Positions 19,360-32,200 of a stretch of 64,000 nt of DNA are shown here, piece by piece. The notes below the pieces were generated by a model. It did no database searches and was not told the DNA's origin. It was given only the letters and a program-made list of their open reading frames with translations. The stretch comes from Paracyclopina nana. Lineage: Eukaryota; Arthropoda; Copepoda; Cyclopoida; Cyclopettidae. Location: the NCBI GenBank assembly GCA_019096065.1, contig JAGUCH010000008.1, positions 6,019,001 through 6,083,000 on the forward strand, in the 5' to 3' direction. Both the position numbers and the translations under genes were made by a program. Positions within the stretch are counted from its first letter, which is position 1. Each line of letters opens with the position of its first letter.

Positions 19360-22300
19360 TCATTGTTCTTCAGAGGACTCTGTGTTCTTGGATGAAGTTA
19401 TCTTATTTTTCTTCTTTTTTTCTGCTCCCTTCAAGCAAAAAACTTTGTAAGCTAGCCAGTAAACAATCTCCACAGCTGACACAAAGCTGAAACCACTGCA
19501 CAAACCAATAATTCCTCCAAAGGCAGCTAGAAAGAAGAGCTAAGAGTGTTAGAAGATCCAAGTAATGAAGCAAAATGGTACAAAATTAACCTATAGCATC
19601 CATGGATGTGTAAACTTGATCCCTTGAGTATTTCTTTATGCCCAACTCTTTGAAATAAATGTGGACAATTGAGCTTGCATTCTCAATTTCATCAATCTTT
19701 TTTTGAAGCTTCTTTTGCCTTGCAGGATATTGACTTGCATTTTTCAGCTCCTCATACAATCTTCCTAAGCCACTGAGTGCGTTTTTCTTCACACTCTTAA
19801 ATATCTTGGGCTTTTCTTTGATTTCTGACTCAGACATCTCTTGGAAATATAAGGTCTCTTCACAATCAATGGGGCAATTGCAGGCTGGAGCATCACTGAT
19901 AAATCCTTCTTCTACCAGATCATCTGGTTGCAATGCTCTTTTGCTGTCTGAGAGGACATAAAGAAATGGAATTACTAAATCATTACTAAATTACTAAATC
20001 ATATATTTACCAGCAGTTGAAGCAAGGCACTTGAGCCCATCCAAGTCACAGGCAGCATTCACCTTCCAAATCAAGCTAAACTCTACTAAATAGTATGGCA
20101 GGCAGCCGCAGCTTTTAAAAATGTCACGGGCTTGGCATTCAAGTATGCAAGCTTTTCGGCTATAGTTCTGAAAAGCTTCTAGAATGATTTCAGGGTGGTC
20201 CTTCAAGTTCTCTGAGTGGCTTAGGCATTTCCTTTTTTCCAATGGCATGGCTTGGACTTCCTCTGAACTGGTTGTATATTGAGCTCCTACAGCAATAAAT
20301 GCTTCTGTGCCAGCACCTATAGTAAATCCTTTGCCAGCAACTTCAGCAAAGTCATATGGACTATGCACCAAAACTTTGAAACCAACAAAGTTATTTTCAG
20401 CAGAAGAGTGATAGCTGTTTAGATCTGGGAAAAGTAATAGTGTCAAACCAAGCCTTGAGTTGGCTGCATTTGTCTTTCGCAATTTTGATGGTCCATTGGT
20501 AGGTACAGTCGATTTTTCATTTGAGGTACTAATAGACTTAATGCTACTTGATTCAAAGCATTTGCAATCAATGCAATATTCCTTGGAAGCGCTTGAATTG
20601 CAGCAATCACCTCCATCAAATGCACACTCAGGGATGTTTGTTATATCATTGCATTGACCATTTTCAATAAGATAAGGGTATGTACAGTCTGAAAGCAAAT
20701 ATTGAGTATATATTCAAATGTATGACTAAAAGTTACTAACTTGAGTCACCACTAGTAATACATTCACATTTTTCACAATAACTAAAACTTGAATTAGCAT
20801 TGCAGCAGTCCCCGCCATCAAAATTGCAAGATGCTATATTTACGACATCATCACAGTAGCCATCGCTTATCCAATTGCTATAAGGACAACCTAAATTGTA
20901 AAAGCATCAATTTCAGCAGCTTATCATTTTGCATTTCATGAATAATTGCACTCTACCTGTATAGTTGTAATTATTTACACAATCACAAAATGTGCAGTAG
21001 TGTTTGTTAGAATTCTCATCACAACAGTCTCCCCCATCAAATGAGCATTCTGGTATATTATTATAATCATCACAGTATCCATCAGCATAATATGTAGGGA
21101 TGGGACATCCTGAAATATTTAAAATTCCGTTTAGATTCATTACTATCTTATCTGGAAAACATATATTTGTTTCATGATGGCTCAAAGTACCGGCTAAAAC
21201 AGCATCCAGGTCATAATCTTCATACTCTTCTGTCAATGTTGATGAATTATCCCATTGCTCTGTTTTAACACTAGAATAAAAGCAGAATGAAAATAGGTAG
21301 AAATGCCAACGAATTATTTTTTGTTACAATTGTTCAGACATTTTGAGAGTGTTGAATGAACAGCAATATCCATTGTCTGTATTTCGAACTCCAAATAAGT
21401 CTCCACATTCTACAACTTTCCCCTGCCATTTGCAATAAAGAATCAAATTAGAACATGATGGTGTGGCCTTCAAGAAAAAATGGGATTTTTTCAGCTTTTA
21501 GAATGTTTCATTGTCTTACTTTTTGAATAAGGCTAGGCATTTTATCTTTGTAAACGTCCAATATTTGTTGTACTCTCAAAGTTTGATTTTCATCTTCTGT
21601 ATCCGCCCTCCTGCCTTCAAATGATAAAGTTGCAGAGAGTGCCTTAATTAGATCTTCTCTGAAGTTTAGATCATGGGCTGTGAGGTTTTTCCAAGGCTCT
21701 GTGTGAAATTCATTTTCTAGCTGCTTCATCACAATTTTATTATTGGAGCAGATGGTGACAGCAGGAAAGTAGATATTCCAAATGGGATAATTTGTTGTAT
21801 CAACAGAAGTTACTGTTGGGACCACTTGCCACTTGTTATAGATTGGCACCATGACAAATGCTCCAAAAATGAGGAAAACAATGAGGATGAAAACCCAGGC
21901 AATCCTAAAAAGATTTGTATTTATTAAGTTTTAGAGAGGCAAATCATTTTGGCTAAGATAACTTTTTTGATTATCAGCCTATTTTCTTTGAATTAGGCAT
22001 AGTTGAAAACTTATTTTTGTCTTGGTATTGCACTACCTAATATGCAACCTGATTTAGATATAATGAAGTATAAGTGGAAATCAAATTCTCATAAATGACA
22101 GAATTCCACAATTTTTTTAGGTGCACTGGACTTATGACAAGTATACAATAGTTAAAATTACAGTTTTAATTGGTGGACTTTGAGGAGATAAGACCATTTA
22201 TCCTGACTGAGATAGTGTTGTAACAAAGATGGCTAAGGGTGACTGGCTGGCCTTCTGTAGCACAACATCTGCCATTTTTGTTCAGCTGTTTATTATATAA

Positions 22301-22843
22301 TGTTATGCAATATTTTATTTTGTATTTGGTGATCTTACCTAGAAGCCATGAACACCTACAGTTTTTGTTCCGATAGGAGCTGTAGTTTGAGCTGTACCTT
22401 AGTAATTTTTTTCCAAAAAAAGGTCAGCTGATGTTGAGAGTAAGATACTCTCATCAAAATCTACTGCTCTGGCTAAACCTAGGATTTTGGGGAATTGTGA
22501 CTGACTACCTAAAGCTAAATTCATGCTATGACTTGGGTTCATAAACTTTGATGCCTAAAGTTATCAATATTCTATGATGAATGCTTTGGTTTAGCAAATT
22601 CACATTTTGTAGTACAAAAACTAGGTGTCAATCTACCATTCATTAAAAACTTCACCTTTCATACAAAGGGCGACCATCCTCCCCAATGTACTTAATGCCA
22701 TGAAGTGTACTTTCCTGGCAAAAGTGTTTGCCAATCTTTTTCAAAGTTTTTCCCTTTGCCTTCCAACTTATTGAGTTTCTGCTGTTCTTAAGTCCATAAG
22801 TAGTCTCTTTAGGCTCAATGTCATTATGATTTCCTTTGGTCAT
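19360..22843 (-). CDS. DEG/ENaC channel with three LNR repeats, paralogue 1
   Basis: Nine exons, minus strand, 5' to 3': 22656-22843, 21520-21904, 21328-21467, 21191-21270, 20957-21109, 20741-20890, 20011-20688, 19591-19947, 19360-19526. They join without a phase error to 765 aa. Domains: cytoplasmic start with the STLHG motif before TM1 (about residue 49; this Ser/Thr-x-His-Gly motif is typical of DEG/ENaC gating), TM1 ([18 protein letters not shown]), a short ectodomain part with PAVTICSNN, three LNR repeats (each with an FDGGDCC calcium-site core), then the Cys-rich ectodomain ([18 protein letters not shown]) and TM2 ([21 protein letters not shown]) whose GFS is the selectivity-filter GxS. 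Sodium-permeable trimeric channel of the plasma membrane; ligand unknown. First of three tandem copies. Confidence 0.92.
22240..22470 (+). repeat. Dispersed repeat, copy A (pairs with 44680-44914)
   Basis: About 230 bp of clear similarity, same orientation, from TGGCTGGCC...ACATCTGCC through CCATGAA, GTTCCGAT, GCTGTAGTTTGAGCT and CCAAAAAAAGGTCAGCTG to CTCTCATCAAAAT. Copy A lies in intron 1 of the first DEG/ENaC gene; copy B lies in the last intron of the K2P gene. No open frame is visible. Probably a non-autonomous element; its ends are not defined. Confidence 0.8.
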
Positions 22844-23250
22844 TTTCCTGCTGGTTAGGTAATCTTCTTTTGTTTCAGAGCATTTATGCCAACTAGACCA
22901 GTTTATTAATTACACATTGCTCATTTGCAGTTTTGATTATTATACCCTTGAGCTTTAATTATACAGGATGGCCTTGTACCTTTCCTGCATAGTGTTTGTT
23001 ATAGAAAGTAAAAAAAAGCTTTCTGGTTATTGCCAGTTTGTTTTGAGCCAATATTGCTAATTATTGACTCAGCTTCTCACTTACCAAGAAAAATGTGTTT
23101 GATAAGCTGAAAGAAATCCGAAAAATCCTAACCAATATTGGAATCAAAACATTCAGATGTTTATTTATCAAGTGAAAATCACTGCAAATATGATGAAGCA
23201 TTATAAATTCGTGCTGTAGCATCAGTTGGCTTGATGAGCATTTTGAAAAA
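22844..23250. other. Intergenic spacer between DEG/ENaC paralogues 1 and 2
   Basis: AT-rich, no gene. It separates the ATG of paralogue 1 from the stop of paralogue 2 by about 410 bases and must hold the promoter of paralogue 1 and the 3' end of paralogue 2. Confidence 0.6.
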
Positions 23251-26200
23251 TCAATATTTTACTCTTTTCTTCATCTTGTTTTTCGTATTTTTCTTCATTT
23301 CGCCATTAAAATTATATAGTCTCACACTGAACCAATACAATATCTCAACAGCTGATACTAAGCTGAATCCAATGCATAATCCAACAACCCCTCCAAATGC
23401 AGCTACAGACAAAGATGAACACTCTTACCCATAAGAAATACATTTCATGAGCAAATAAAGTACCTATGACATCCATAGCTGTATATATCTGATCTCTTGA
23501 GTACTTCACAATCCCCAGCTCCTTGAAATAAACATGGACAATTGAGCTGGTGCTTAAAATGTCATCAATTCTCTTTTGAATGCTCCGTTTTACATGAGGG
23601 TATGGAGCCACTTTTGCCTCTTGGATAAGTCTACCCAAAACATTGTCTGGTTTATTTTTGAGTTTTCTAAAAAAGTTGGGATTTTTCTTGATGGATGTAT
23701 CCGATATCTCTTGAAAGTACAAGGTCTCATCACAGTCATTGGGACAATTACAAGCAAGAGCATTGCTTATGTATCCATCCCCGTCCTCTTGTCCTTCAGT
23801 TTGCAAGGCACTTTTGCTATCTGGGAAAAATTAAAGTAAGGTTCCTATAACTGACAATTGCAAGATAAAGAACCATGGTAGGTTTATGCCTCTATGCTTG
23901 TTTATGTAGCAGGATCCCGAGCCTGCGTACCTGCGCTCTCGCCTCCTTCTCGTGCGGTAGCACTACAATTGTACGGCAGTAAATAAACGACTATGCGCGA
24001 GCAAACAGCTCGACGACATATATCCTTCCAACTAAGATGGAGTCTTATAAGCTATAAGTTAGTAAGGTGTAACGCGTAGGTCTCAGAGTGTTCGAACCCC
24101 TACAAATTGGCGCGGTGCTGAGGACAACTCTTCGAGTACCGCAAAACACGCGACACCTTCGCTCCCGCCTCCATCCCTGGGGAAGTCGTTGTTTCCGACA
24201 ACGACCAAATAAGACCGGGAATAGGAAGCAACAATATTAGTGCGTTCCGGCTGAAAGTATGCCACGAACATCAACCTCACCCTCGCTGAGGCTACGGTGG
24301 CTGAGGCTACCAAAAGCTCACGAGAGGGAGCAACCTGGGCAGCAGATCCCGCCACCCGCGTTGTCCCCCGAGACACCGAGTGCGGATGCTGTGCCCCCTG
24401 GTTCCAAACACCAGGACCGTTTCCGCGTCGAGGCCGGGGTGCCCTTGAGAAGAGGCCATCTACCCCGGACCACCGGAAGCGCGCTACATAGTCGGCGCCG
24501 CATCACTCTGCAGAAGGATGTAACAAGCCACTAGTAATAATCGGTCACTGTACACGCATCGCGAATGCCAATAAATCAAATGTGACTAAGTTGATCAATA
24601 TATTGCTCATTCATGCTCCCAACTTAATTCGAATACCGCGCAGCGAACTGCCGGTCGGCAACGCTCATGCACGATCATTGGCTCGAGGCCGCGGCCTCCG
24701 GCCGCCCGGGCGGGTCACCACCCCCCTCAGGGCAGAGACCAAATCACTGCAATCCAAGGCACTAAATGCTGCTCTGCTCCAATGCATTCCACGCGTAATT
24801 GCCGTGGTGAATAGAGAAGCATTGGCCATCCTGCATCAAAGCAAGAGAGCAGTACAAGCAAGCCATAAACTGGCCCCTTTATGGGGGCTGCATGTTGCGC
24901 TTCACATGTGCAGAGCAATTAGCGGATTGTCTGTCAACGCACTAAAAGCCATCACGCTCAAATGCGCAGCATTCGCTCCAAACAACCTTCTTGTTAACGA
25001 TCGTAAAACATCTCCTATCAGGGACCGGATCGCACAAACAATTCTAAATTGCTACGCTAAAACGATCCCCGAGGGTCGGAGAATTACAACGGATGCTGCG
25101 GGTGAGCGGCCGCTGCATAGGGGACAAGAGAGGCTATAAAGATCGAGTACCAGGGGAAAAGTCACAGTTCTTTGGATTCGCTCCAAGTTGCTACACCCTG
25201 CTCTCGCGCTTTTTACGCCATTCTTGGTAATTATTCCTCTATTTGCTACGCTAGGGCATTGAAATCAACCTCTTTCACTTATGCAGCCGTCGCTCGCTCA
25301 TCATGCCTGTCGAACGATCTCCTCCTCACACCTCCGCAAACGAGGAGCTCGGGGCGTCCCCAGACAGCCACGAGTTGGGGCCACACCCCGCTGGGCTCCA
25401 ACAACGCTTCGAAGCCGATTTAAGCACCCTCGGGGCCCACGGGGCCGCCGCCGGGAGCCGTCCTGGCCTAGACCCTCTCGGGTTTCCGCGGAACCAAGGA
25501 TCGGCCGCTGAGGCCGCCACTGGGGCCAGGCCTCGCCCCGGGGCCGGGGCTAGGGCGGATCCGCCAAACCAACCAACTGAGACCGACCCGGCTGGCGCCA
25601 ACCCCGACACTGAGGGGCTGTCGCAGTCGATGCTGCTTCAATTCCTGAAGTCCATGGAGGCCCAGCGGCAGGCGGATGCACAGGCCCGCAAACAGGAGGC
25701 CGAGCTACGGCTCCTGGAGATCAACACCCGCCATCTCGAGGCTGAAAACGCCGCTGCTCGTTCTGGGCGCAAGCGCAAACTTGAGAAGTTCGAGGACACG
25801 GAAGCTGACAAGTGACTCACCTTCCGCCTTCATGTGGAGGCCACCTTCTTGGGGTCCAAGGACACCGAGGCCACCAAGAAACTGGAGGTTAAGCATGCCA
25901 TGGTGGGCGCGGCACTTCGTACTATCAATGAGGTAGATCTGTTCCTGACGGACGAAAGCTTCACCCTCAAGCACCTGCTCGACGCCTATGAGAGGTTCTT
26001 CGTCACCGCTACGTCGTCCCAGGTGGCCCGTATAGCCCTCGAAACGGCCCATCAGCGCTCTGATGAAGGGATTCCCCAATGGCACGCTAGACTGCGCAGC
26101 ATCTTCGTCCGCGCCAAGCCTGAGCTGGCCAAGGAGGTCGAGACCTACCCCAACTTGATCCGTATGTTTGTGACCAAGCTTCACCGCAAGGATGTGGTCA

Positions 26201-29200
26201 TGGGCATCGCCGGGCACAAATTCACCACCATGGCCGACGCCTTGGAAGCCGCCAGTCAAGCTGAATGTTGGTTGTCGTTGGGGCAGGGTAAGGGCCGCGT
26301 CGCCGCCATGATCCCCGGAGCCGGCGACGACTCCACGATCGTATGCTTCTACTGCGAGCGTAAGGGCCATCGCAAGAGCGAATGCAGGACCCTCGACTCC
26401 GACAAGCGTAATGGCCGCTACGACTCCAAGATCGACAAGTGGGCTCACGCAGCTTCCCTCAACAAGGACCAGGCGGCTCGAGGACAGAGTTCCCGAGGTC
26501 GAGGACGAAGGCGCGCCTCCGACCAGAAAAGGACCTCCGATCGGCAAGGCTCGTCGGGCAAGACCAACAAAAGGTCTCGAGTCAATGAAATCTACGAGGC
26601 CAAGCCCAAGGAAGAACCCGAATCCGAGGCCTCGGATGATGCGGCACCGGGAAACGACTCGACCCGGTTGTAGAGAGCTCCAGCCGGGTCCCCTCACCTT
26701 CCTCCATATTAGCAGCTCTCGACCACATCGCCAGCCATCAACGATTCATGGCCCAAGTCCCGATCCGCATCGGCAAGGTCAAAGCCCGGGCCCTGGTCGA
26801 TAGCGGCAATAGCTGGCGCACGTGCATCTCCGAGAATTTTGCCCGCCGACTTGGAGTTCTTCCACACGGTCTCCGGCCCATGCTCGACATGCCCGCGGTG
26901 GGCACCGCCCACGCACAGCAACGCCTCCAGGTCCTGGGGGAGTTACGGCAGCCACTGCGAGTGCAGCTGGGTAATCACCCTCACTCCTTCTCTATCCGAC
27001 CCGCAGTGGTACGGAACCTCTCCATGGATTTCAACTTGTCAGGGCCCTTCTTGAGCCACCACCGCATCGACCAGCTCCACTCCCAAGGGACCCTGCGCGT
27101 GCACGGGAAGCAGATCCCGCTGGTGGGCGCCCTCCAACCCGCTGAGGATCAGGAAGAGTACGAAATCCGGATTCTGCGGCCCGTCAATATTCCAGCCCGC
27201 ACTGTCACCCTGGTGGCCGCCGTAGCCCCTCACTGGCCCCACGGGTCCACGCGGGCCGCTGCCCTCGAGGCGGAGCCCCAGTTTGCCGCGCAGACGCAGC
27301 TGGCGCCCTGGAACATTGCATTAGTCCAGCAGCGGGCCGGCGGCAGCCTGGCAGTCGGGGTGCTGAACCCCCTGGATCACCCGCTCCGCCTTAAAGGCGG
27401 AGTGACCTACGGCACCCTCCGTGTTTACGAAGAAAACGAGGGCCCCAGCGGAACCGAGGCTACTCCCTCGGTGCACGCGGTGCGCACGCCGGTCACCACC
27501 CGTAGTACCAGCCGAAAGCAGTCGGAGTCCGATGCCAAGCGCCGTTATGAGCAAGCCAACCTTATCATTGACACCTTCAAGCTGAACGAGAACGACATGC
27601 TCAAGGAGAATCCCAAGCGGCTAGCTCAAGCCGCCACCCTGCTCGCGGCCCACGTCGGAGCCTTTTCATTCGACGGCCGCACGGGGCAGACCACACTGGT
27701 CGAGCACGCCATAGACCTCAAGCCTGGGACGAAGCCCATCAACATCCGTCGACGACCCATCAATCCGAACCTCGAGGCGTCCCTGAAGGAACAGATCCAG
27801 AAGTGGTTGGATGAAGAAGTCATCACGCCCATCACTTCGCCGTGGTCCGCGCCTCTCGTTCCCGTCCGCAAGAAGGATGGCACGCTGCGATGGTGCGTAG
27901 ATTATAGGGAACTCAACAAGGCCACCGTAGTCGACTCACACCCCATCGGAGACGTCAGGGACAACCTCAGCCGACTGGCCCGCTCCACGGTATTTTCAAC
28001 GTTGGACGCGGTGGGTGCCTTTAACGTGGTTCCCATTCGGGCAGAGGACGTGGAGAAGACCACCTTTTCCACAGGAGACGGCTCATACGCCTTCCTCAAG
28101 ATGCCCTTCGGCCTCACCAATGCGCCCAAGACATACAGCCGCCTCAATAGGATGGTTCTGGAGGGCATATCATGGGACGTTGCCCTGCCATACCTCGATG
28201 ATTGCTTAGTCCATTCAACCGACTTCGAGTCCCACCTCCGCAACTTGCGCCTGGTGCTGCAGGCCCACGAGAAAGCAGGACTTCTGCTGAAGCCGTCCAA
28301 ATGTCACCTGTTCCAATCCAGAGTGACATACTTGGGGCATGTTGTCACTCCTCAGGGCCTCGAGGTCATGCCAGCCTACATTGACCTCATCCGTGAATGG
28401 CCCTTGCCTAACACCAGGAAGCAGCTGCGTATCTTCCTTGGCAAGGCCAATTATTACCGATCCTTCATTGAGAAATACCAACATGTCGCGGCGCCCCTGT
28501 CGGACAAGCTCTCCAAGGACGACGGCACCAGCGACAACCATGTTTTCCAACCCAGCCCGGAGTTCCGGGCCGCTTTCGACGAGCTCAAGAAGAGGCTGAC
28601 CTCTGCGCCTGTACTGGCCTATCCGGACTTCTCCTCGCCTAACCCCTTCATCCTGGACACGGATTTCTCACAAGAAAACAGGGCTGTTGGGGGGGTCCTT
28701 TCCCAAGTCCAAGATCGCAAGGAAAGAGTCATCTTATACGGCGCCAAGAAGCTGAACGCCGCTCAAAGCAACTATTCCGCTAATCAGGGCGAGCTGGTGG
28801 CCGTAATAATTTTCATCAAACAATTCAAGTATTACCTGCAACACCGCCGTTTCATCCTGCGCACTGACCACCGGGCCCTCCTCTGGATCCGCTCCATGGA
28901 AGCGCCCACAGGAATGCTGGGCCGATGGCTCGACACCATCTCCAACTACGACTTCGAAGTGGTGCACCGGGCAGGAGTGAAGCACGGCAACGCCGATTCC
29001 CTCAGCCGAGCGCCCCACCTGGCACAGCGGGGTGACCATATCAGCTCAGACGTCTCTGATGATGACTTTTTCCGGGTGGCTAATCTCAAGCTGATTCCCA
29101 CGAAGCCGGAAGCGTGGGCTGCGGCCCAGGAGGAGGACGACGACCTGGTCCTTTTGAGACAGCTAGTCCGACTGAAACAATCGCCCTCGCAGGAGAACCT

Positions 29201-32200
29201 CAACGCCGCATCACCTCGAGGTCGCGTGCTACTGGAACAACTAAGTTCCATGACCATGGATCGGCAAGGTGCTCTTCGCTTGCTGGATCGGAAGAGGCAA
29301 ACCTCGCGACTGGTGGTGCCCCGCCAGTGGCAGGAAGCCAGCCTCCGCCACGTACACGACACCATGGGACACCAAGGGCGCGACTCCGTGGTCCACAGGG
29401 CAGCTCAGCACTTCTACTTCCCAGGCATGACGCGTCTGGCCGATGAAGTCGTCAAGTCCGGCCTCCTTTGCCAGCGGTCCAAGCCGGGCCAGAAAAATCA
29501 ATTGCACACCCTCAAATCGCATTACGCGGGCTACCCGTTCCAGATCTTGAGCCTCGACTACGTAGGGCCGTTCCAGCCTTCGTCGAACCGTCACCGCTAC
29601 TTGTTCACTGCTAAGTGCGTCTTCACCAAATGGATCGAAGCTTTTCCCGTGCGGTTCCAATGATGCTGAAACAGCCGTGCGGTTTTTGACGACCGAAATC
29701 ATCCCTAGATTTGGCCTTCCAGAGAGACTACACACCGATCAAGGGACTCATTTCACGGCCCATCTCATGTGGGAAGTATGCGCGTCCCTTGGGATACAAG
29801 CCACCACTACTCCTTCATACAACCCGCGCAGCAACCCGGTCGAACGGGCGCATCGGGATCTCAACGAGCTCATCAGGAAGATGGTCAAGGGTCGATACGC
29901 AGACTGGGCCGAGGTCGTTCCCTTCGCCCTCTTCGTCCTCCGTACCACCAAAAACCGCTCCACGGGCATGGCACCATATGAAATGGTTTTCGGTCGCCAA
30001 CCGTCGACCAACCTGGACTTGATCTTTGGGGACCCGCAGCCGGCTGTAGCAAAGGCCACGCAAGCAGGCCGATTCGCCAAGCAGCTGAAGGAGCGAATAC
30101 AACTGGCGCACGAATGGGCACGGAAAAACATCTCAAACTCGATCGAGCGACAACGACGGGCCTACCACATGGACAAGCGTGCGTTCATAGTGGGACAGAA
30201 AGTGTGGCTGTTCACCCCGAAGGTTATTCCACGCATCTCCAAAAAGCTACAAACCTTCTGGACGGGGCCTTGGACAATCGAAAAACGAGTGAACGAGCTC
30301 ACTTACGAAATAGCACCAGACCCATCTTGGGCTCGAGCTCGAAACCAGGTCGTCTCGGTGGACCACCTTAAGTTGTACATCCCACCTGACCAAGATCAAG
30401 GCAACGTGTCTACTGCACCACCGGCCGAGGATCTGGATCTGTCCATGTTAGGCGACGAATCCGCCGAATTCCTCGCGGACCCACAACATGAAGTCGCGGC
30501 AGAGCCCGCTAATGACCTCGCTGTGCCTTATGAATATGCGGTGGCCCCGACGGACAGAGAATATGGGTTCCCAGAAGCCCGAGATGACCCAATCCCGGCC
30601 TTCAACGACGACCCCACGATACCTGAATATGACTGCACCCGGTATCCATCCGATCCGGATGAACGCCCATCCTCACCGGATGATGAGTCTCCACAGAATA
30701 CTCCGCGACTGCCAAGCCCTCCAACAGACGAAGACGAGCCCAGGCGCACTAGCACAGTGGTGAAAAGGAAACGACGATCAAATGCAGAAATGTTGCAGGC
30801 TGACACCGAGCGATTCTTAGGCGGACCAGAGGCGGTCACCAAACGGTCTAGATCCAAAACACGCAGCGGTGACAGGAAAAGCACGACCGACGAGGATACG
30901 TTGCCACTGCAGCATTTGCAGGCCAACCCACCAACCGTGCATCAAGCAACTAGGTATCTGCTCCCACCGCTAGAACCGCGGCCACTACCTCTTCGACCGA
31001 CCATTCCGTCACCAATCAAAGAGGCCTCTCACTCAACATCATCGTCGGCACCGTCAGCAGCTACCGCAGAAACGTGCGACGACGTGTTCCAGGACTAATA
31101 CAAACCAAGTGTAAAAAGACTATAGTACGCACCAATATTGCTCCCTCATGACAAAGTTTGGGGGGGTGCACACACATTTATGCCACATTCATGCCATATT
31201 TCATATCACATATGTATCATAACTGCATTATTAACACATGCTCATGCTATATAAACCATGACATTCGGGCGCAAACACTAACAAGACAAACAAGCATATA
31301 ATAATCATTTACCTTCTCTCTTGCAGTCTGAGTTAATAACCAACTACCTCCTAGCGAAGGGAATTTATAAAGTGTTTATAAAGTGTACACTAGCTCACCA
31401 CTACGTACTACGTCCACCATGCATCCAGGTCATTGTTTGTGCAGTCCCACGCTGATGCTCCTCGTCTTCTTTGGATACAGCTACTGGATCCTCCTCAACG
31501 AGGTGGCCCAAGCAGCAGCCTTCCCGGGGCAGTCACCACGACCAGCCGATTTGTACACCCCAGACGCCAAGGTGACCTCGTTCACCACCTATGACTGCGC
31601 GCATCCAGATGCCATGCACGAAGCTATCGACCTGAGCCAGCCTGAACTCTGTGAAGATATTCGCAGCTCTTACCAGTCGCCGGTTAATATCACGATTCAG
31701 GTACTGCAGACGGCCTCGACCCTCTCCGTCAAGGCATACCGGTGCCGAGTGCACATATCGCGGGAAGTTACCCGCTGTGGATACGACAGCATCAGTTATG
31801 GGAGTCAAATGACGGATGTAAATAGGCCCTACCTGGTAACGCCGCAAGCCTGTCGAGACGCCGCCGAGAAACGCTTCCTGCTGGTGGAGGATAAGAAGGT
31901 CCAAGTCACGCTCAATACCCCCGTGTCCCTGTCGTACTTCTCCAAGGGTGGGCTCGATAAGGACCACAAGTGCACGACGACTACTTTCACCAGTGGTGGC
32001 GTGACATTCTACAAATCGTATGAAACCACCACGATCCACGCGTTGGTGGAACCGATCTACGGGAAGCTAAACACGGCCAATGGGCGGGTGGTCTTCTCCA
32101 ACCACCTTACAGCCAACTTCCAGGACTTGATCGTGCAGGACGACGCCGAAGGCACCATTGTGTGGCCTAAGCGCAAGACCCCCCGCTGCGAAGATGAACT

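Noticed and set aside
24582-25139. 185-codon open frame in the leader of the second element.
   Set aside because: Starts with a valid codon but shows no motif or family resemblance, and lies where an untranslated leader is expected.
25813-25815. Programmed readthrough at the gag TGA.
   Set aside because: No strong readthrough context follows the codon, and other breaks in the same copy make a point mutation or sequence error more likely.
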